Shown: positions 49,593-60,994, counted from the stretch's first letter. The stretch: DNA of 64,000 nucleotides from PALSA-894 sp963734185 (GCA_963734185.1 CAVTGA010000002.1:1612001-1676000), one strand, 5' to 3'. Notes: a model not told the origin generated them from the sequence alone. Numbers and translations are program-made.

Positions 49593-50531
49593 TCACGCCA
49601 TGCAGCACTTCTTGAATTTCTTCCCGCTGCCGCACGGACACGGCTCATTGCGGCCGACCTTACCGAACGTATTGACCATGGGCTGGCGGCTGGCGGCGCT
49701 CCACAACAGCACGCCACTCCGTGCCGCCTTTTTCTCGCTCCGTTCGCGTTCCCGCTCGGAGTGCTCGGAAAATCCATACCAGCTTGACAGCTCCTCGATC
49801 GTATCGCCGAACAGCGTGTAGTCCTTGTGATCGCGAACCGGCGCCTCCGGGTGTTCACGCGCATACGCCAAGTCCTTCTCGAAGTACTCGAAATTCGTCA
49901 CGAATGGCTCGATGAATTCGCGGTCGAATGCCGCCTTGACTTGCGCCGTCATGGCGCTCAACCCGAGAGCCGCGACCGCGTGCTGCCAGCCGTCCCAGAC
50001 GAAGCATGTGTCCTGCGGCTGCATGTGGTCGAAGCAGTGGTGCAGGAACCGCTCGACGGCATCGCGCGGCAATCGACCGGCGAGCACCTGCATGGTCAGG
50101 GCGTCGAACATGCGCGCGCGGCCGTACTCGTCCGCATCCGGGTCGAGGATGATGCCGTACAGCGGATCGGGGTCGCCGTCGAACACCGCGGCCATGACGC
50201 GGTGACTGTTCGTCGTGACGGCTTCGTCGATCGTATGTTGGATGTCGTCCGATCCGCAGCGCAACAGTCGCGCCAGCGGACGATAGGCCGATGGCTCGCG
50301 CCACTCGCCAAGCAGATGAAAGATGAAGAAGAGCGGGTTCGGCTCCGCCCGACGCTCGGCGTCCGCGGCGAGGAAACGATCGATCTCCGACAGGAACACC
50401 GGAAGCATTTCGGCGCGCTGCTGGGAGGCTGCCTGAAGCGCGGCGCGGGGCAGGCGCTCATAGTGAGTCAGCTGGCGCAATATTTCCGCCACGTCCATCG
50501 AAGGCTGTTCATTCGCCAGCGGCCAAGACAT
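49593..50531 (-). CDS. DUF1186-type protein with a C-terminal SEC-C motif
   Basis: About 312 residues from ATG 50531 (ATG 50498 also possible). The body is helical (EILRQLTHYERLPRAALQAA, PNPLFFIFHLLGEWREPSAY, RPLARLLRCGSDDIQHTIDE) and resembles the DUF1186 family. The last 20 residues form the SEC-C zinc motif: GRNEPCPCGSGKKFKKCC. SEC-C tails bind SecB or ribosomes in SecA. A role in proteins targeted to the translocon or in stress response is conceivable but unproven. Confidence 0.82.
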   Translation of the reverse strand: MSWPLANEQPSMDVAEILRQLTHYERLPRAALQAASQQRAEMLPVFLSEIDRFLAADAERRAEPNPLFFIFHLLGEWREPSAYRPLARLLRCGSDDIQHTIDEAVTTNSHRVMAAVFDGDPDPLYGIILDPDADEYGRARMFDALTMQVLAGRLPRDAVERFLHHCFDHMQPQDTCFVWDGWQHAVAALGLSAMTAQVKAAFDREFIEPFVTNFEYFEKDLAYAREHPEAPVRDHKDYTLFGDTIEELSSWYGFSEHSERERERSEKKAARSGVLLWSAASRQPMVNTFGKVGRNEPCPCGSGKKFKKCCMA

Positions 50532-50670
50532 GAGGGCCGATTCTAGTCGACCGCATCGATTCGTGAAGCCATCCGCGGTGCATTTCCCCATCATCCGGTC
50601 GCGTGCCGGTCAGGCGTCCCCCGCACGATACTTGCCGTTGTCGGATCAAGCCGGCAAACATGCGGCCAGC

Positions 50671-51120
50671 ATGCGCGAGCCTTACAGCTACCGGCACGAT
50701 CCGGCCGTTCCACCTTTTCCGGACGACCGGCCCGTCATCATTTTCGACGGCTACTGCGCGCTTTGTTCAGGCTGGGCGTCATTCGTTCTGCGCCATGACC
50801 GCGACGGCAAGTACCGCCTGTTGTCGGCGCAGTCCGCGCTCGGGCAGGCGCTCTACCGCCATTACGGCCTGGATCCGCAGGACTACGCGACCAACATTCT
50901 GATCGCCGACGGCGTTGCCTGGTTCAAATCGGAAAGCAGCATCCGCATGGCCGAGGGGCTCGGCTTTCCCTGGTCGCTCGCGGCGGTGTTCCGCATCCTG
51001 CCTTTGCTCGTGCGCGACTGGCTCTACGACACGGTGGCGCGCAACCGGCTCAATTGGTTCGGCAAGCGCGCGACCTGCTACCGGCCCGATCCACGCCATG
51101 CCGACCGGTTCCTGGCATGA
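50671..51120 (+). CDS. Thiol-disulfide oxidoreductase DCC-family protein (DUF393)
   Basis: 149 residues. The thioredoxin-like DCC motif Asp26-Gly-Tyr-Cys29-x2-Cys32 is in VIIFDGYCALCSGWASFVLR; RLLSAQSALGQALYRHYGLD and ILIADGVAWFKSESSIRMAE continue the DUF393 pattern. ATG 50671 is chosen where the family begins. Such proteins are thought to reduce disulfides; no proven substrate. Its TGA overlaps the ATG of the next gene by four bases, so the two are coupled. Confidence 0.88.
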   Translation: MREPYSYRHDPAVPPFPDDRPVIIFDGYCALCSGWASFVLRHDRDGKYRLLSAQSALGQALYRHYGLDPQDYATNILIADGVAWFKSESSIRMAEGLGFPWSLAAVFRILPLLVRDWLYDTVARNRLNWFGKRATCYRPDPRHADRFLA

Positions 51121-52796
51121 GTACGCGGCTTTGCGTTCTGATCTTGGGGGGCTACGGCACGTTCGGCGGTCGGCTGGCGCAACTGTTGGCCGATGAGCCG
51201 CGGCTGACGCTGGTCATCGCCGGCAGGTCGCAGCAACAGGCTGAAGCCTTCTGCGCGCGGCACCGGTCGCGCGCCGCATTGGTGCCGGAAGCCTTCGACC
51301 GTGATGGCGACGTCGAAGCGCAGCTTGCACGCCGCAAGCCCGGCCTGATCGTCGATGCGAGCGGTCCGTTCCAGTCTTATGGCGCCGACCCCTACCGGGT
51401 CGTGCGGGCCGCGCTGGCGCTCGGCATCGATTATCTAGACCTCGCCGACGCCTCCGGCTTCGTCGCCGAGATCGGACAGTTCGATGCGCACGCCAAGGCG
51501 CGCGGGGTGTTCGTGCTCGCCGGCGTATCGAGCTTTCCGGTGCTGACCGCCGTGGTGGCGCGGGCGCTTGGTGCCGGCATGGATATCGACGCGATCAGCG
51601 GCGGCATTGCGCCGTCGCCCTATGCGGGCGTCGGCCTCAATGTGATCCGCGCGATTGCCGGCTATGCGGGCAAGCCGGTCGCACTGCTGCGCGCGGGCGA
51701 ACGCGCCATCGGCTACGGGCTCACCGAAACGCGGCGCTGCACGGTCGCGCCGCCCGGCCGGTTGCCGCTGCGTAACTTGCGCTTCTCGCTGGTAGACGTC
51801 CCCGATCTGCAGGTCCTGCCGCGGCTATGGCCGTCGCTGCGATCGGTGTGGATGGGTGCCGGCCCCGTGCCCGGCATCCTGCACCGCGCCTTGAATGTCT
51901 GCGCCTGGGCGGTTCGCTTCAAGCTGTTGCCGACGCTCTCGCCGTTGGCCGGGCTCATGCATGGCGCCGTCAACGTGTTGCGCTGGGGCGAGCACCGTGG
52001 CGGCATGTTCGTTCGGATCGAAGGCGGCAAGGACGGCAAGCGCATCGAACGGTCATGGCATCTCCTGGCCGAGGGCGATGACGGTCCGCTCATTCCCTCG
52101 ATGGGAGCGGAAGCGATCATCCGCCGCTGTCTCGACGGGCGGCGCCCGCCGTCCGGCGCGCGGGCGGCGACGGAGGATCTGGAGCTTGCCGACTACGATG
52201 CGCTGTTCGCGCGGCGCGCCATCGTCACCGGACGGCGCGAGGCCTCGCCGGCCCACGATGCGCTGCCGCTCTATCGGCGCCTGCTCGGCGAAGCCTATGC
52301 GCTGTTGCCCGCGCCGTTGCAGGCGATGCACGATCTCGACGGCGAGATGATCGCCGCAGGCAGCGCAACGGTCGAGCGCAGTGGAAGCCTGCTGGCGCGC
52401 CTTGCCGCCGGATTGATCGGTTTTCCGCAAGCCGGCACGAATGTCCCGATCGAGGTCGCGTTCAAGTCCGAGAACGGGCGCGAGACCTGGCGCCGCACTT
52501 TTGCCGGACGCTCGTTCTTCAGTACGCAGGAACAAGGGCGCGGGCGGTTCGAGTGGCTGCTATGCGAGCGCTTCGGGCCGCTCAATGCCGGCATGGCGCT
52601 GGTGCTCGACAGCGGCCGCATGCGCCTGATCGTGCGACGCTGGAGCCTGTTCGGGATACCGCTGCCGCTCGCCCTCGCGCCGTGCGGCGATTCCTACGAA
52701 TACGCGGAGAACGGCCGCTTTCATTTCCATGTCGAGATCGCGCATCCGTTGACCGGGCTGATCGTGCGTTATCGCGGATGGCTGGTGCAAAAATGA
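51117..52796 (+). CDS. Saccharopine-dehydrogenase-like protein with DUF4166 domain
   Basis: 559 residues. The N-terminal half is a NADP-binding saccharopine dehydrogenase-like Rossmann fold: VLILGGYGTFGGRLAQLLAD (GGYGTFGG at 11-18) and DASGPFQSYGADPYRVVRAA. The C-terminal half, from about residue 390, matches DUF4166 (LYRRLLGEAYALLPAPLQAM, GFPQAGTNVPIEVAFKSENG, RRTFAGRSFFSTQEQGRGRF). DUF4166 domains are often fused to or beside this enzyme and a DCC protein, as here. Lysine pathway activity is unlikely; the reaction is unknown. Confidence 0.85.
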   Translation: MSTRLCVLILGGYGTFGGRLAQLLADEPRLTLVIAGRSQQQAEAFCARHRSRAALVPEAFDRDGDVEAQLARRKPGLIVDASGPFQSYGADPYRVVRAALALGIDYLDLADASGFVAEIGQFDAHAKARGVFVLAGVSSFPVLTAVVARALGAGMDIDAISGGIAPSPYAGVGLNVIRAIAGYAGKPVALLRAGERAIGYGLTETRRCTVAPPGRLPLRNLRFSLVDVPDLQVLPRLWPSLRSVWMGAGPVPGILHRALNVCAWAVRFKLLPTLSPLAGLMHGAVNVLRWGEHRGGMFVRIEGGKDGKRIERSWHLLAEGDDGPLIPSMGAEAIIRRCLDGRRPPSGARAATEDLELADYDALFARRAIVTGRREASPAHDALPLYRRLLGEAYALLPAPLQAMHDLDGEMIAAGSATVERSGSLLARLAAGLIGFPQAGTNVPIEVAFKSENGRETWRRTFAGRSFFSTQEQGRGRFEWLLCERFGPLNAGMALVLDSGRMRLIVRRWSLFGIPLPLALAPCGDSYEYAENGRFHFHVEIAHPLTGLIVRYRGWLVQK

Positions 52797-52818
52797 ACGC
52801 TTTGTGGTAATAGGAAGC

Positions 52819-53052
52819 ATGAAATCGAAAGCCCTCAACGCAGTTCTGGAACGCGTCGCCACCTGGCCGGAAGCTGCGCAACAGCAGCTTGCCGAGATCG
52901 CGCTCGAAATTGAGCAGGATTTGAGTGGTACGTACCACGCGACCCCGGAGGAAAAGGCTGGCATTGAGCGCGGGCTCGCAGATGTGCGCGCTGGCCGCTT
53001 CGCCACGGATGAACAGGTCGAAGCGGCGCTCGCGAAATTCCGTCAAACATGA
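52819..53052 (+). CDS. ParD/RelB-like antitoxin (77 aa)
   Basis: A short helical protein directly before a ParE-like toxin frame: ALNAVLERVATWPEAAQQQL and AEIALEIEQDLSGTYHATPE, ending GLADVRAGRFATDEQVEAAL. The last part is the C-terminal toxin-binding style of ParD-like antitoxins. ATG 52819 (AGGA upstream) is used. Its TGA overlaps the toxin ATG by four bases. I see no clear ribbon-helix-helix, so promoter binding is uncertain. Confidence 0.75.
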   Translation: MKSKALNAVLERVATWPEAAQQQLAEIALEIEQDLSGTYHATPEEKAGIERGLADVRAGRFATDEQVEAALAKFRQT

Positions 53053-53340
53053 AGGTTCGGTTCGCCGAATCGGCGCTGGATGACCTCAACGAGATCCGCG
53101 AGTTCCTGCGCTCCAACTATCCGTCGACAACTGAACCGGTTGAGCAGCGGATTCGCATGGTGGTCGACCGTATCGGCAATTGGCCAGAGCGTTCGCCGCG
53201 CGTGATCGGCTATCCTGCTATTCACGCCGCGCCGCTTGGACGGTATCCCTATCGGTTGTTACATGGTCACCGACGACGCGGTTGAAATCTTGCATATCCA
53301 CCACACTTCACGGCAACCGTTCTGGGAGGAAAACTCTTGA
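53049..53340 (+). pseudogene. ParE/RelE-type toxin, frameshifted
   Basis: The frame begins MKVRFAESALDDLNEIREFL, the standard ParE/RelE N-terminus, and keeps to RYPYRLL near residue 73, then ends at a stop at 53285. The expected continuation, YMVTDDAVEILHIHHTSRQP, is present in another frame from about 53264 and stops at 53340. One net base gained or two lost near 53259-53265 (CGGTTGTTACATGG) explains this. The gene is therefore broken unless the shift is a sequencing error or programmed. It follows its antitoxin with a four-base overlap. Confidence 0.82.
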
Positions 53341-53406
53341 TCACCATGTTGTCGACGTAATTTTTCATATTGCGGTCACTCCCTTCAAGCTACGCTTGGA
53401 TACTTG

Positions 53407-56691
<3,285 letters not shown>

Positions 56692-56706
56692 CGCCGTCCC
56701 GGCCCG

Positions 56707-57084
56707 GTGAGCGCCGACCGCCAGCGCATCGACAAGTGGTTGTGGTACGCGCGTGTCGTTCGTACCCGTTCGGCGGCTGCGGCGCTTGCGGCTTCCGGCC
56801 ATGTGCGCCTCAACGGCGAGCGGGTGCAGGCCGCCAGCCGGGCGGTGAAGGTGGGCGACGTCGTCACCGTGGCGCTCGATCGCGCCGTGCGGATCATGAA
56901 GGTGGTCGGCTTTGCCGAGCGCCGCGGCGGCGCGCCGGAAGCGCGCGTCCTCTATGAGGACTTGTCGCCGCCCTCCCGCCCGATTGTCGCGCCGAGCACG
57001 GCCGAGCGCGAGCCAGGCAGCGGCCGCCCGACCAAGCAGGAACGCCGGGAACTCGATCGCCTGCGCGGCCGCGACGGAGCTTGA
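56707..57084 (+). CDS. S4-domain RNA-binding protein (Hsp15/HslR-like)
   Basis: 125 residues from GTG 56707. The S4 domain is RQRIDKWLWYARVVRTRSAA then AALAASGHVRLNGERVQAAS and RAVKVGDVVTVALDRAVRIM, as in Hsp15, which recycles free 50S subunits carrying nascent chains. The C-terminus is basic (RPTKQERRELDRLRGRD). It lies directly after the helicase and before fdxA; this order is conserved in alphaproteobacteria and suggests a shared RNA/translation role. Confidence 0.9.
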   Translation: MSADRQRIDKWLWYARVVRTRSAAAALAASGHVRLNGERVQAASRAVKVGDVVTVALDRAVRIMKVVGFAERRGGAPEARVLYEDLSPPSRPIVAPSTAEREPGSGRPTKQERRELDRLRGRDGA

Positions 57085-57164
57085 CCGCGGTGCACCAAGC
57101 CTTGCGCCCCTGCGGGCCATGCGCTACGCCACTTCCGACATCGCGGCCTCGGCCGGAGCGTGAA

Positions 57165-57500
57165 ATGACCTATATCGTCAATGACAATTGCATCAAGTGC
57201 AAGCTCATGGACTGCGTCGAGGTGTGTCCGGTCGACTGCTTCTATGAGGGCGAGAATATGCTCGTCATCCATCCCGACGAGTGCATCGACTGCGGCGTGT
57301 GCGAGCCGGAATGCCCGGTGGAGGCGATCAAGCCGGACACCGAGCCTGGCCTGGAGGAATTCCTCAAGCTGAACGCCGAATACGCCAAATCGTGGCCGAA
57401 CATCACGGTGAAGAGGGATCCGCCCCCCGACCACAAGGAGTGGGAGGGCATGCCGGGCAAGATGAAGTACTTCTCATCCAAGCCGGGCGAGGGGGATTGA
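57165..57500 (+). CDS. fdxA: 7Fe ferredoxin FdxA
   Basis: 111 residues with the full 7Fe pattern of the Azotobacter ferredoxin: Cys9, Cys17 and Cys50 for the [3Fe-4S] cluster and Cys21, Cys40, Cys43 and Cys46 for the [4Fe-4S] cluster (NCIKCKLMDCVEVCPVDCFY and DECIDCGVCEPECPVEAIKP). The C-terminal extension ends in KMKYFSSKPGEGD. ATG 57165 is conserved in the family. An electron carrier of the cytoplasm; partner unknown. The AT-rich carD leader follows. Confidence 0.96.
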   Translation: MTYIVNDNCIKCKLMDCVEVCPVDCFYEGENMLVIHPDECIDCGVCEPECPVEAIKPDTEPGLEEFLKLNAEYAKSWPNITVKRDPPPDHKEWEGMPGKMKYFSSKPGEGD

Positions 57501-57663
57501 ACCGCCAGGCACGATTCCGACAACGGCGAGGCTTTTACGCCTCGATCGAGTGCGAAATTGCATGCCGGACTTGACACTACCATATTACCTCAAGCATTAA
57601 CTTCTTTTCACAAAAATGCCGTGCCAAATCCGCGGAATCCGCGCTTTCTCGGCCGCCAAGGCA
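57501..57663. other. Left part of the fdxA-carD gap
   Basis: AT-rich compared with the rest of the window. It holds the palindrome CGCGGA-A-TCCGCG (57631-57643) and a stretch CATTAACTTCTTTTCACAAAAATG (not all bases conserved). No gene. It probably includes control sites for carD. Confidence 0.4.
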
Positions 57664-57691
57664 TTGATTTTTGCGAGAAATGTGATATGTT
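57664..57691 (+). promoter_or_regulatory. Sigma70-like promoter of carD
   Basis: TTGATT (57664-57669), a 16 bp spacer and TATGTT (57686-57691). Transcription should start near 57698, giving a leader of about 260 bases before the preferred carD ATG. Confidence 0.5.
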
Positions 57692-57700
57692 AACAACACA

Positions 57701-57826
57701 ATGACCAACAGCCCGAGAGCGCTCCCCGTGGGGAGCATATTTTTTCGGGAACCCTTAGAGGAAACCTTGCCAGGGAGCGTGAGTCCCACGCGAAAGCAGT
57801 GGCTGGAAAAACGCGTCAACGGGTGA
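57701..57826 (+). other. Possible 41-codon leader ORF before carD
   Basis: ATG 57701 opens a frame that stops at 57824-57826. It lies almost at the predicted +1 and would be leaderless, spans the terminator-like hairpin, and overlaps the start of the longer carD frame. No homology is known to me and no ribosome site is visible, so it may be chance. Confidence 0.25.
57721..57745 (+). terminator. Terminator-like hairpin in the carD leader
   Basis: GCTCCC (57721-57726), loop CGTG, GGGAGC (57731-57736), then ATA and a run of six T (57740-57745). It has the features of an intrinsic terminator and lies about 25 bases after the predicted +1. It could attenuate carD or end transcripts from fdxA. Confidence 0.6.
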
Positions 57827-57957
57827 AGAAGAGTGCCGCCAGGAAGACTTCCGGCTCGCGCCGGGAGGTGTCCTCATCCTCACGCAACGCCGCCCGTCGT
57901 GCGGCACCCAAACATAAGTCGGTCCGCAAGCCGAGCCGGCAAGGAGCACCACGCGGA

Positions 57958-58593
57958 ATGAGCAATAAGAAGACGGCGGCCCGTCCGGCCGATCGCCCTG
58001 TCCAGGTCGTGGCTCAGGCGGCGCCGAAGGTCGCCACCCAGCGTCATGGTTTCAAGACCAACGAGTACATCGTCTATCCGGCTCACGGCGTCGGCCAGAT
58101 CGTCGCCATCGAGGAGCAGGAGGTGGCGGGCTACAAGCTCGAGCTGTTCGTCATCAGTTTCATCAAGGACAAGATGACTCTGCGGGTGCCGGTGACCAAG
58201 ATCGCGTCGGTCGGCATGCGCAAGCTCGCCGAGGGCTCGCTGGTCAAGCGCGCGCTCGAGACGCTGAAGGGCCGCGCGCGCATCAAGCGCACCATGTGGT
58301 CGCGCCGGGCGCAGGAATACGAGGCCAAGATCAACTCCGGCGACATCAACGCGATCGCCGAAGTGGTGCGCGACCTCTATCGCTCCGACACGCAGCCCGA
58401 GCAGTCCTACTCCGAGCGCCAGCTTTACGAGGCGGCGCTCGATCGGCTGTCGCGCGAGATCTCGGCGGTGCAGCGCATCACCGAGACCGAGGCCGTGAAG
58501 GAGATCGAGGCGGCGCTCGCCAAGGGCCCGCGCCGCGGTCCCAAGCCGGCCGACGAAGCCGACGAGGCGGTGGTCGAAGACGAGGCGGCCTAA
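57958..58593 (+). CDS. carD: CarD-family transcription regulator
   Basis: RNA polymerase-binding regulator that stabilises open complexes, especially at rRNA promoters. The CarD/TRCF interaction domain reads FKTNEYIVYPAHGVGQIVAI then EEQEVAGYKLELFVISFIKD and KMTLRVPVTKIASVGMRKLA; the C-terminal helical DNA-binding half contains IKRTMWSRRAQEYEAKINSG and QLYEAALDRLSREISAVQRI. ATG 57958 has AAGGAG 11 bases upstream and gives 211 residues. The frame is open to GTG 57799, adding a Lys/Arg-rich 53-residue head, so the real start is not certain. Ends in a strong terminator. Confidence 0.92.
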   Translation: MSNKKTAARPADRPVQVVAQAAPKVATQRHGFKTNEYIVYPAHGVGQIVAIEEQEVAGYKLELFVISFIKDKMTLRVPVTKIASVGMRKLAEGSLVKRALETLKGRARIKRTMWSRRAQEYEAKINSGDINAIAEVVRDLYRSDTQPEQSYSERQLYEAALDRLSREISAVQRITETEAVKEIEAALAKGPRRGPKPADEADEAVVEDEAA

Positions 58594-58623
58594 GCACTAC
58601 GCGTTGCATCGAGACGGAATACC

Positions 58624-58652
58624 AAGGCCCGGTCGAAAGATCGGGCCTTTCG
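58624..58652 (+). terminator. Intrinsic terminator of carD
   Basis: AAGGCCCGGTC (58624-58634), GAAA tetraloop, GATCGGGCCTT (58639-58649): an 11 bp stem with one G-U pair, followed by TTT-type sequence (58648-58650, then CGATT). Lies 31 bases after the carD stop. Confidence 0.8.
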
Positions 58653-58688
58653 ATTCACAGCACGCCTATCACGCAATAGGGGGGCCTC

Positions 58689-58892
58689 ATGGTTCGCACA
58701 TCACTGATCGCATTCTGCTGCGTCGCCGCCGTCGGCGCCGCGCTGGCGCAGGGCAAGACGCCCTACACGGCCGCGGAGATGAGCGCGCTGCTCGGCAAGG
58801 GATTGGCGGTCAACACAGCATCAACAAGTGGTGATCTCGTAGGGCGGGCAAAGCGAGAGCCTCGCGCAGCGAGGCGCAGCGTGCCCGCGTGA
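58689..58892 (+). pseudogene. Secreted-protein gene truncated by a family B repeat
   Basis: The first 50 residues are normal: a signal peptide LIAFCCVAAVGAALAQ and then GKTPYTAAEMSALLGKGLAV, the start of a small exported family I have seen in related bacteria (usually about 120 residues). At 58839 the frame enters the family B repeat and reads its DNA as DLVGRAKREPRAARRSVPA before stopping at 58892. The natural remainder of the gene is not found downstream. It appears to be a gene cut by the insertion or spread of the repeat. Confidence 0.72.
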
Positions 58893-58999
58893 TCGCGCAA
58901 CCGCGCGAGCCCGGCGTTACAAGAAAAAGAGACGCGGGCACGGCGCTTCCACATCCTGCGTTCGTTGCAGCGGCTGAGCGGCGCCTTTGCCCGCCCTAC
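58839..58999. repeat. Family B palindromic repeat (longest copy)
   Basis: GTAGGGCGGGCAAAG (58839-58853) is the exact inverse of CTTTGCCCGCCCTAC (58985-58999). The right end supplies the stop codon (58996-58998) of the convergent gene on the minus strand; the left end cuts the gene at 58689. Confidence 0.82.
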
Positions 59000-59478
59000 G
59001 CCTCAATCGGGCGACGCAGCCGCGGCGCGATCGCGTTGAACAGGCGCGTCGTTCCACCGAACAGCCCACCCCAGCCGAGCAGCGAGCCGTCGGCGAAATA
59101 GGCCTCCTTGCCGCCGCCGTGGCGCCAGGTGACGCGCACCCATTTGGTGTTGGCGCCGATCAGCGCGCCGAGGCCGACCGCCACCGCCATGATAAGCGCG
59201 ATCGCGGTCGGCGAAAATCCCTGGAACAGCAGATAGACGCTGGCGATGCTGACGGTGATGACGTAGGTCACCCAGTTGACGCGCTGCTTGACCGTGCTCA
59301 CGTCGAGGACGTCCGCGATATCGAGCGAATTCTTGCGGCCGAGGTAGCGCAGCCTGCCGGGCGCTACCGTCAGTGTGCCGCGATCGTCGAACACGATGAA
59401 CTTGGTCACGCTCTCGACCTTGTCCCTGCCGGCGTACCAGACGGCGCGGAATTCGATCGGGCTCAAATCGCCTGTCAT
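58996..59478 (-). CDS. Membrane protein of unknown function (160 aa)
   Basis: An N-terminal beta-rich part (EFRAVWYAGRDKVESVTKFI, VFDDRGTLTVAPGRLRYLGR) resembles a bacterial PH-like domain. Two membrane helices follow (WVTYVITVSIASVYLLFQGF and ALIMAVAVGLGALIGANTKW). The C-terminal end TWRHGGGKEAYFADGSLLGW faces back to the cytoplasm or periplasm. I do not recognise a named family. The TAG stop comes from the family B repeat. Separate from the M48 protease by 35 bases. Confidence 0.7.
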   Translation of the reverse strand: MTGDLSPIEFRAVWYAGRDKVESVTKFIVFDDRGTLTVAPGRLRYLGRKNSLDIADVLDVSTVKQRVNWVTYVITVSIASVYLLFQGFSPTAIALIMAVAVGLGALIGANTKWVRVTWRHGGGKEAYFADGSLLGWGGLFGGTTRLFNAIAPRLRRPIEA

Positions 59479-59513
59479 GATGCTTTAAGGTCGCGGCCCG
59501 CTCTGCGAGTTGC

Positions 59514-60977
59514 TCACTCCACCACGATCTTGACCTTGTCCCCGGCCTTGAGCTCGTGCGTGCGGTCGATGCCGTTGAGCACGAGGAAGCGCTCGAGCGC
59601 GCGGTCGGTCATCATGCGATGCGCGAGCTTCTCGGCCGTGTCGCCCGGCTGCACCGTGACGATCGACAGCCGCAGCGGCTTGGTCGCCTCGACCTCGTTC
59701 AAGGTCATGCGGCGGAAGGTGCCGACCGCGTAGCGGAAGGCGCGGTCGGCCGCGTCCGTCATCTGCTTGGCGGCGAAGATGAAGCGGTAGACCTCGCTGC
59801 CGAAGCGCACCGCATAGAGGCGGAACGTCCACTGGTCGCCTTTGGCGGTGGCGGTCGCGGCCGGGAAGCCGTTGATGGTGATGGCCTCGATCGAGGCGGC
59901 ATCGATGTTCTCGATCCAGCCGGAGGCGAGATAGTCGGTGAGCGACTGCTCGGCCGGCACGCGCACCACGTCGAGGCGCAGCGCCTGCGTGCCGCCGTCC
60001 TTGACGCCGAGCACCGCCTGCGCGGTGTTCTCGAGCGCGAAGCCCTCGGGCGCCGTGAAGGTGAAGGCAAGCCGTGGATGCAGGAAGCGGCGGCCGCGCA
60101 CGTAGCCCTCGCTCGGATCCTCGCCGAACACCAGCCCGTCCATGCCGGCGAGATAGGAGTCCTTGTCGCGCTTCACGTCGCCCGGCGCGATGTACTGGCG
60201 CGCATTGGCGCGCGCGATCTTGACGCGGTCGGGCGTCGCCGGGTGCGAGGAGAGGAAATCGAGGAATCGCTGGTCGACCGGATTGTTCGAGCTCGCGCGC
60301 AGCTCGGCATTGCGGCCCATGGCGGTGAGGAAGCGCACCGCGCCATAAGGGTCGAAACCGGCGCGCGAGGAGATGCCGACGCCGATGCCGTCAGCTTCGA
60401 GCTCCTGCGAGCGCGAGAAGCTGGCGAGCGCGATCTTGGAGCGGGCGAGCTGGAGCGCGCCGGTCTGCGGGTCGTTGACCAGGTCGTTGGCCCAGCGGTT
60501 CATCAGCGCGGCCTGCTTGGCCTGGTCCTCGCGCATGGCGGCGTGGCGCGCGATCACGTGCGCCATCTCGTGTGACAGCACGGACGCGAGCTCGGAGGTG
60601 TCGTTGGCGAGCGCGAGCAGGCCGCGCGTGACGTAGAGCTGGCCGTTCGGCAGCGCGAAGGCGTTGATCGCCGGCGAGTTGAGGATGGTGACCTTGTAGC
60701 GCAGGCTCGGCCGCTCCGAGGCGGCGACCAGCTTGTCGACGGTCTCGGTGATGAGCCCCTCGAGCCGCGGGTTCTGGTAGGCGCCGCCATAGGCGGCGAG
60801 GATGCGCTGATGCTCGCGCGCCTGCGCCGGGCTGACCTCGGCCTGCTTGGGCGGCTCGGGCAGCGAGATCGACTGGGTCAGCCGCCCGCCGTCGGCGCAG
60901 CCGGCCAGCAGGCCAACCACCATCGCCGCCGGCAGGAGCTGCCGCGCCATCAACGCCCTGTGCCACTGCACCCGCAT
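59514..60977 (-). CDS. M48-family metalloprotease, lipoprotein with LysM
   Basis: 487 residues from ATG 60977. A lipoprotein signal, MVVGLLAGC with Cys27, anchors it at the periplasmic face. The zinc motif LSHEMAHVIARH has His136, Glu137, His140, with the third ligand in QELEADGIG (about 194). This is a BepA/YfgC- or LoiP-like M48 arrangement. The C-terminal 50 residues form a LysM-like end (TVQPGDTAEKLAHRMMTDRA then LNGIDRTHELKAGDKVKI), which would bind peptidoglycan. A role in outer-membrane or cell-wall protein quality control is likely. Confidence 0.88.
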   Translation of the reverse strand: MRVQWHRALMARQLLPAAMVVGLLAGCADGGRLTQSISLPEPPKQAEVSPAQAREHQRILAAYGGAYQNPRLEGLITETVDKLVAASERPSLRYKVTILNSPAINAFALPNGQLYVTRGLLALANDTSELASVLSHEMAHVIARHAAMREDQAKQAALMNRWANDLVNDPQTGALQLARSKIALASFSRSQELEADGIGVGISSRAGFDPYGAVRFLTAMGRNAELRASSNNPVDQRFLDFLSSHPATPDRVKIARANARQYIAPGDVKRDKDSYLAGMDGLVFGEDPSEGYVRGRRFLHPRLAFTFTAPEGFALENTAQAVLGVKDGGTQALRLDVVRVPAEQSLTDYLASGWIENIDAASIEAITINGFPAATATAKGDQWTFRLYAVRFGSEVYRFIFAAKQMTDAADRAFRYAVGTFRRMTLNEVEATKPLRLSIVTVQPGDTAEKLAHRMMTDRALERFLVLNGIDRTHELKAGDKVKIVVE

Positions 60978-60994
60978 TGCGACCGGATTGCCCC

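Noticed and set aside
53250..53275. Programmed ribosomal frameshift in the ParE-like toxin
   Set aside because: The site has no classic slippery heptamer and no obvious downstream structure; loss or sequencing error is simpler.
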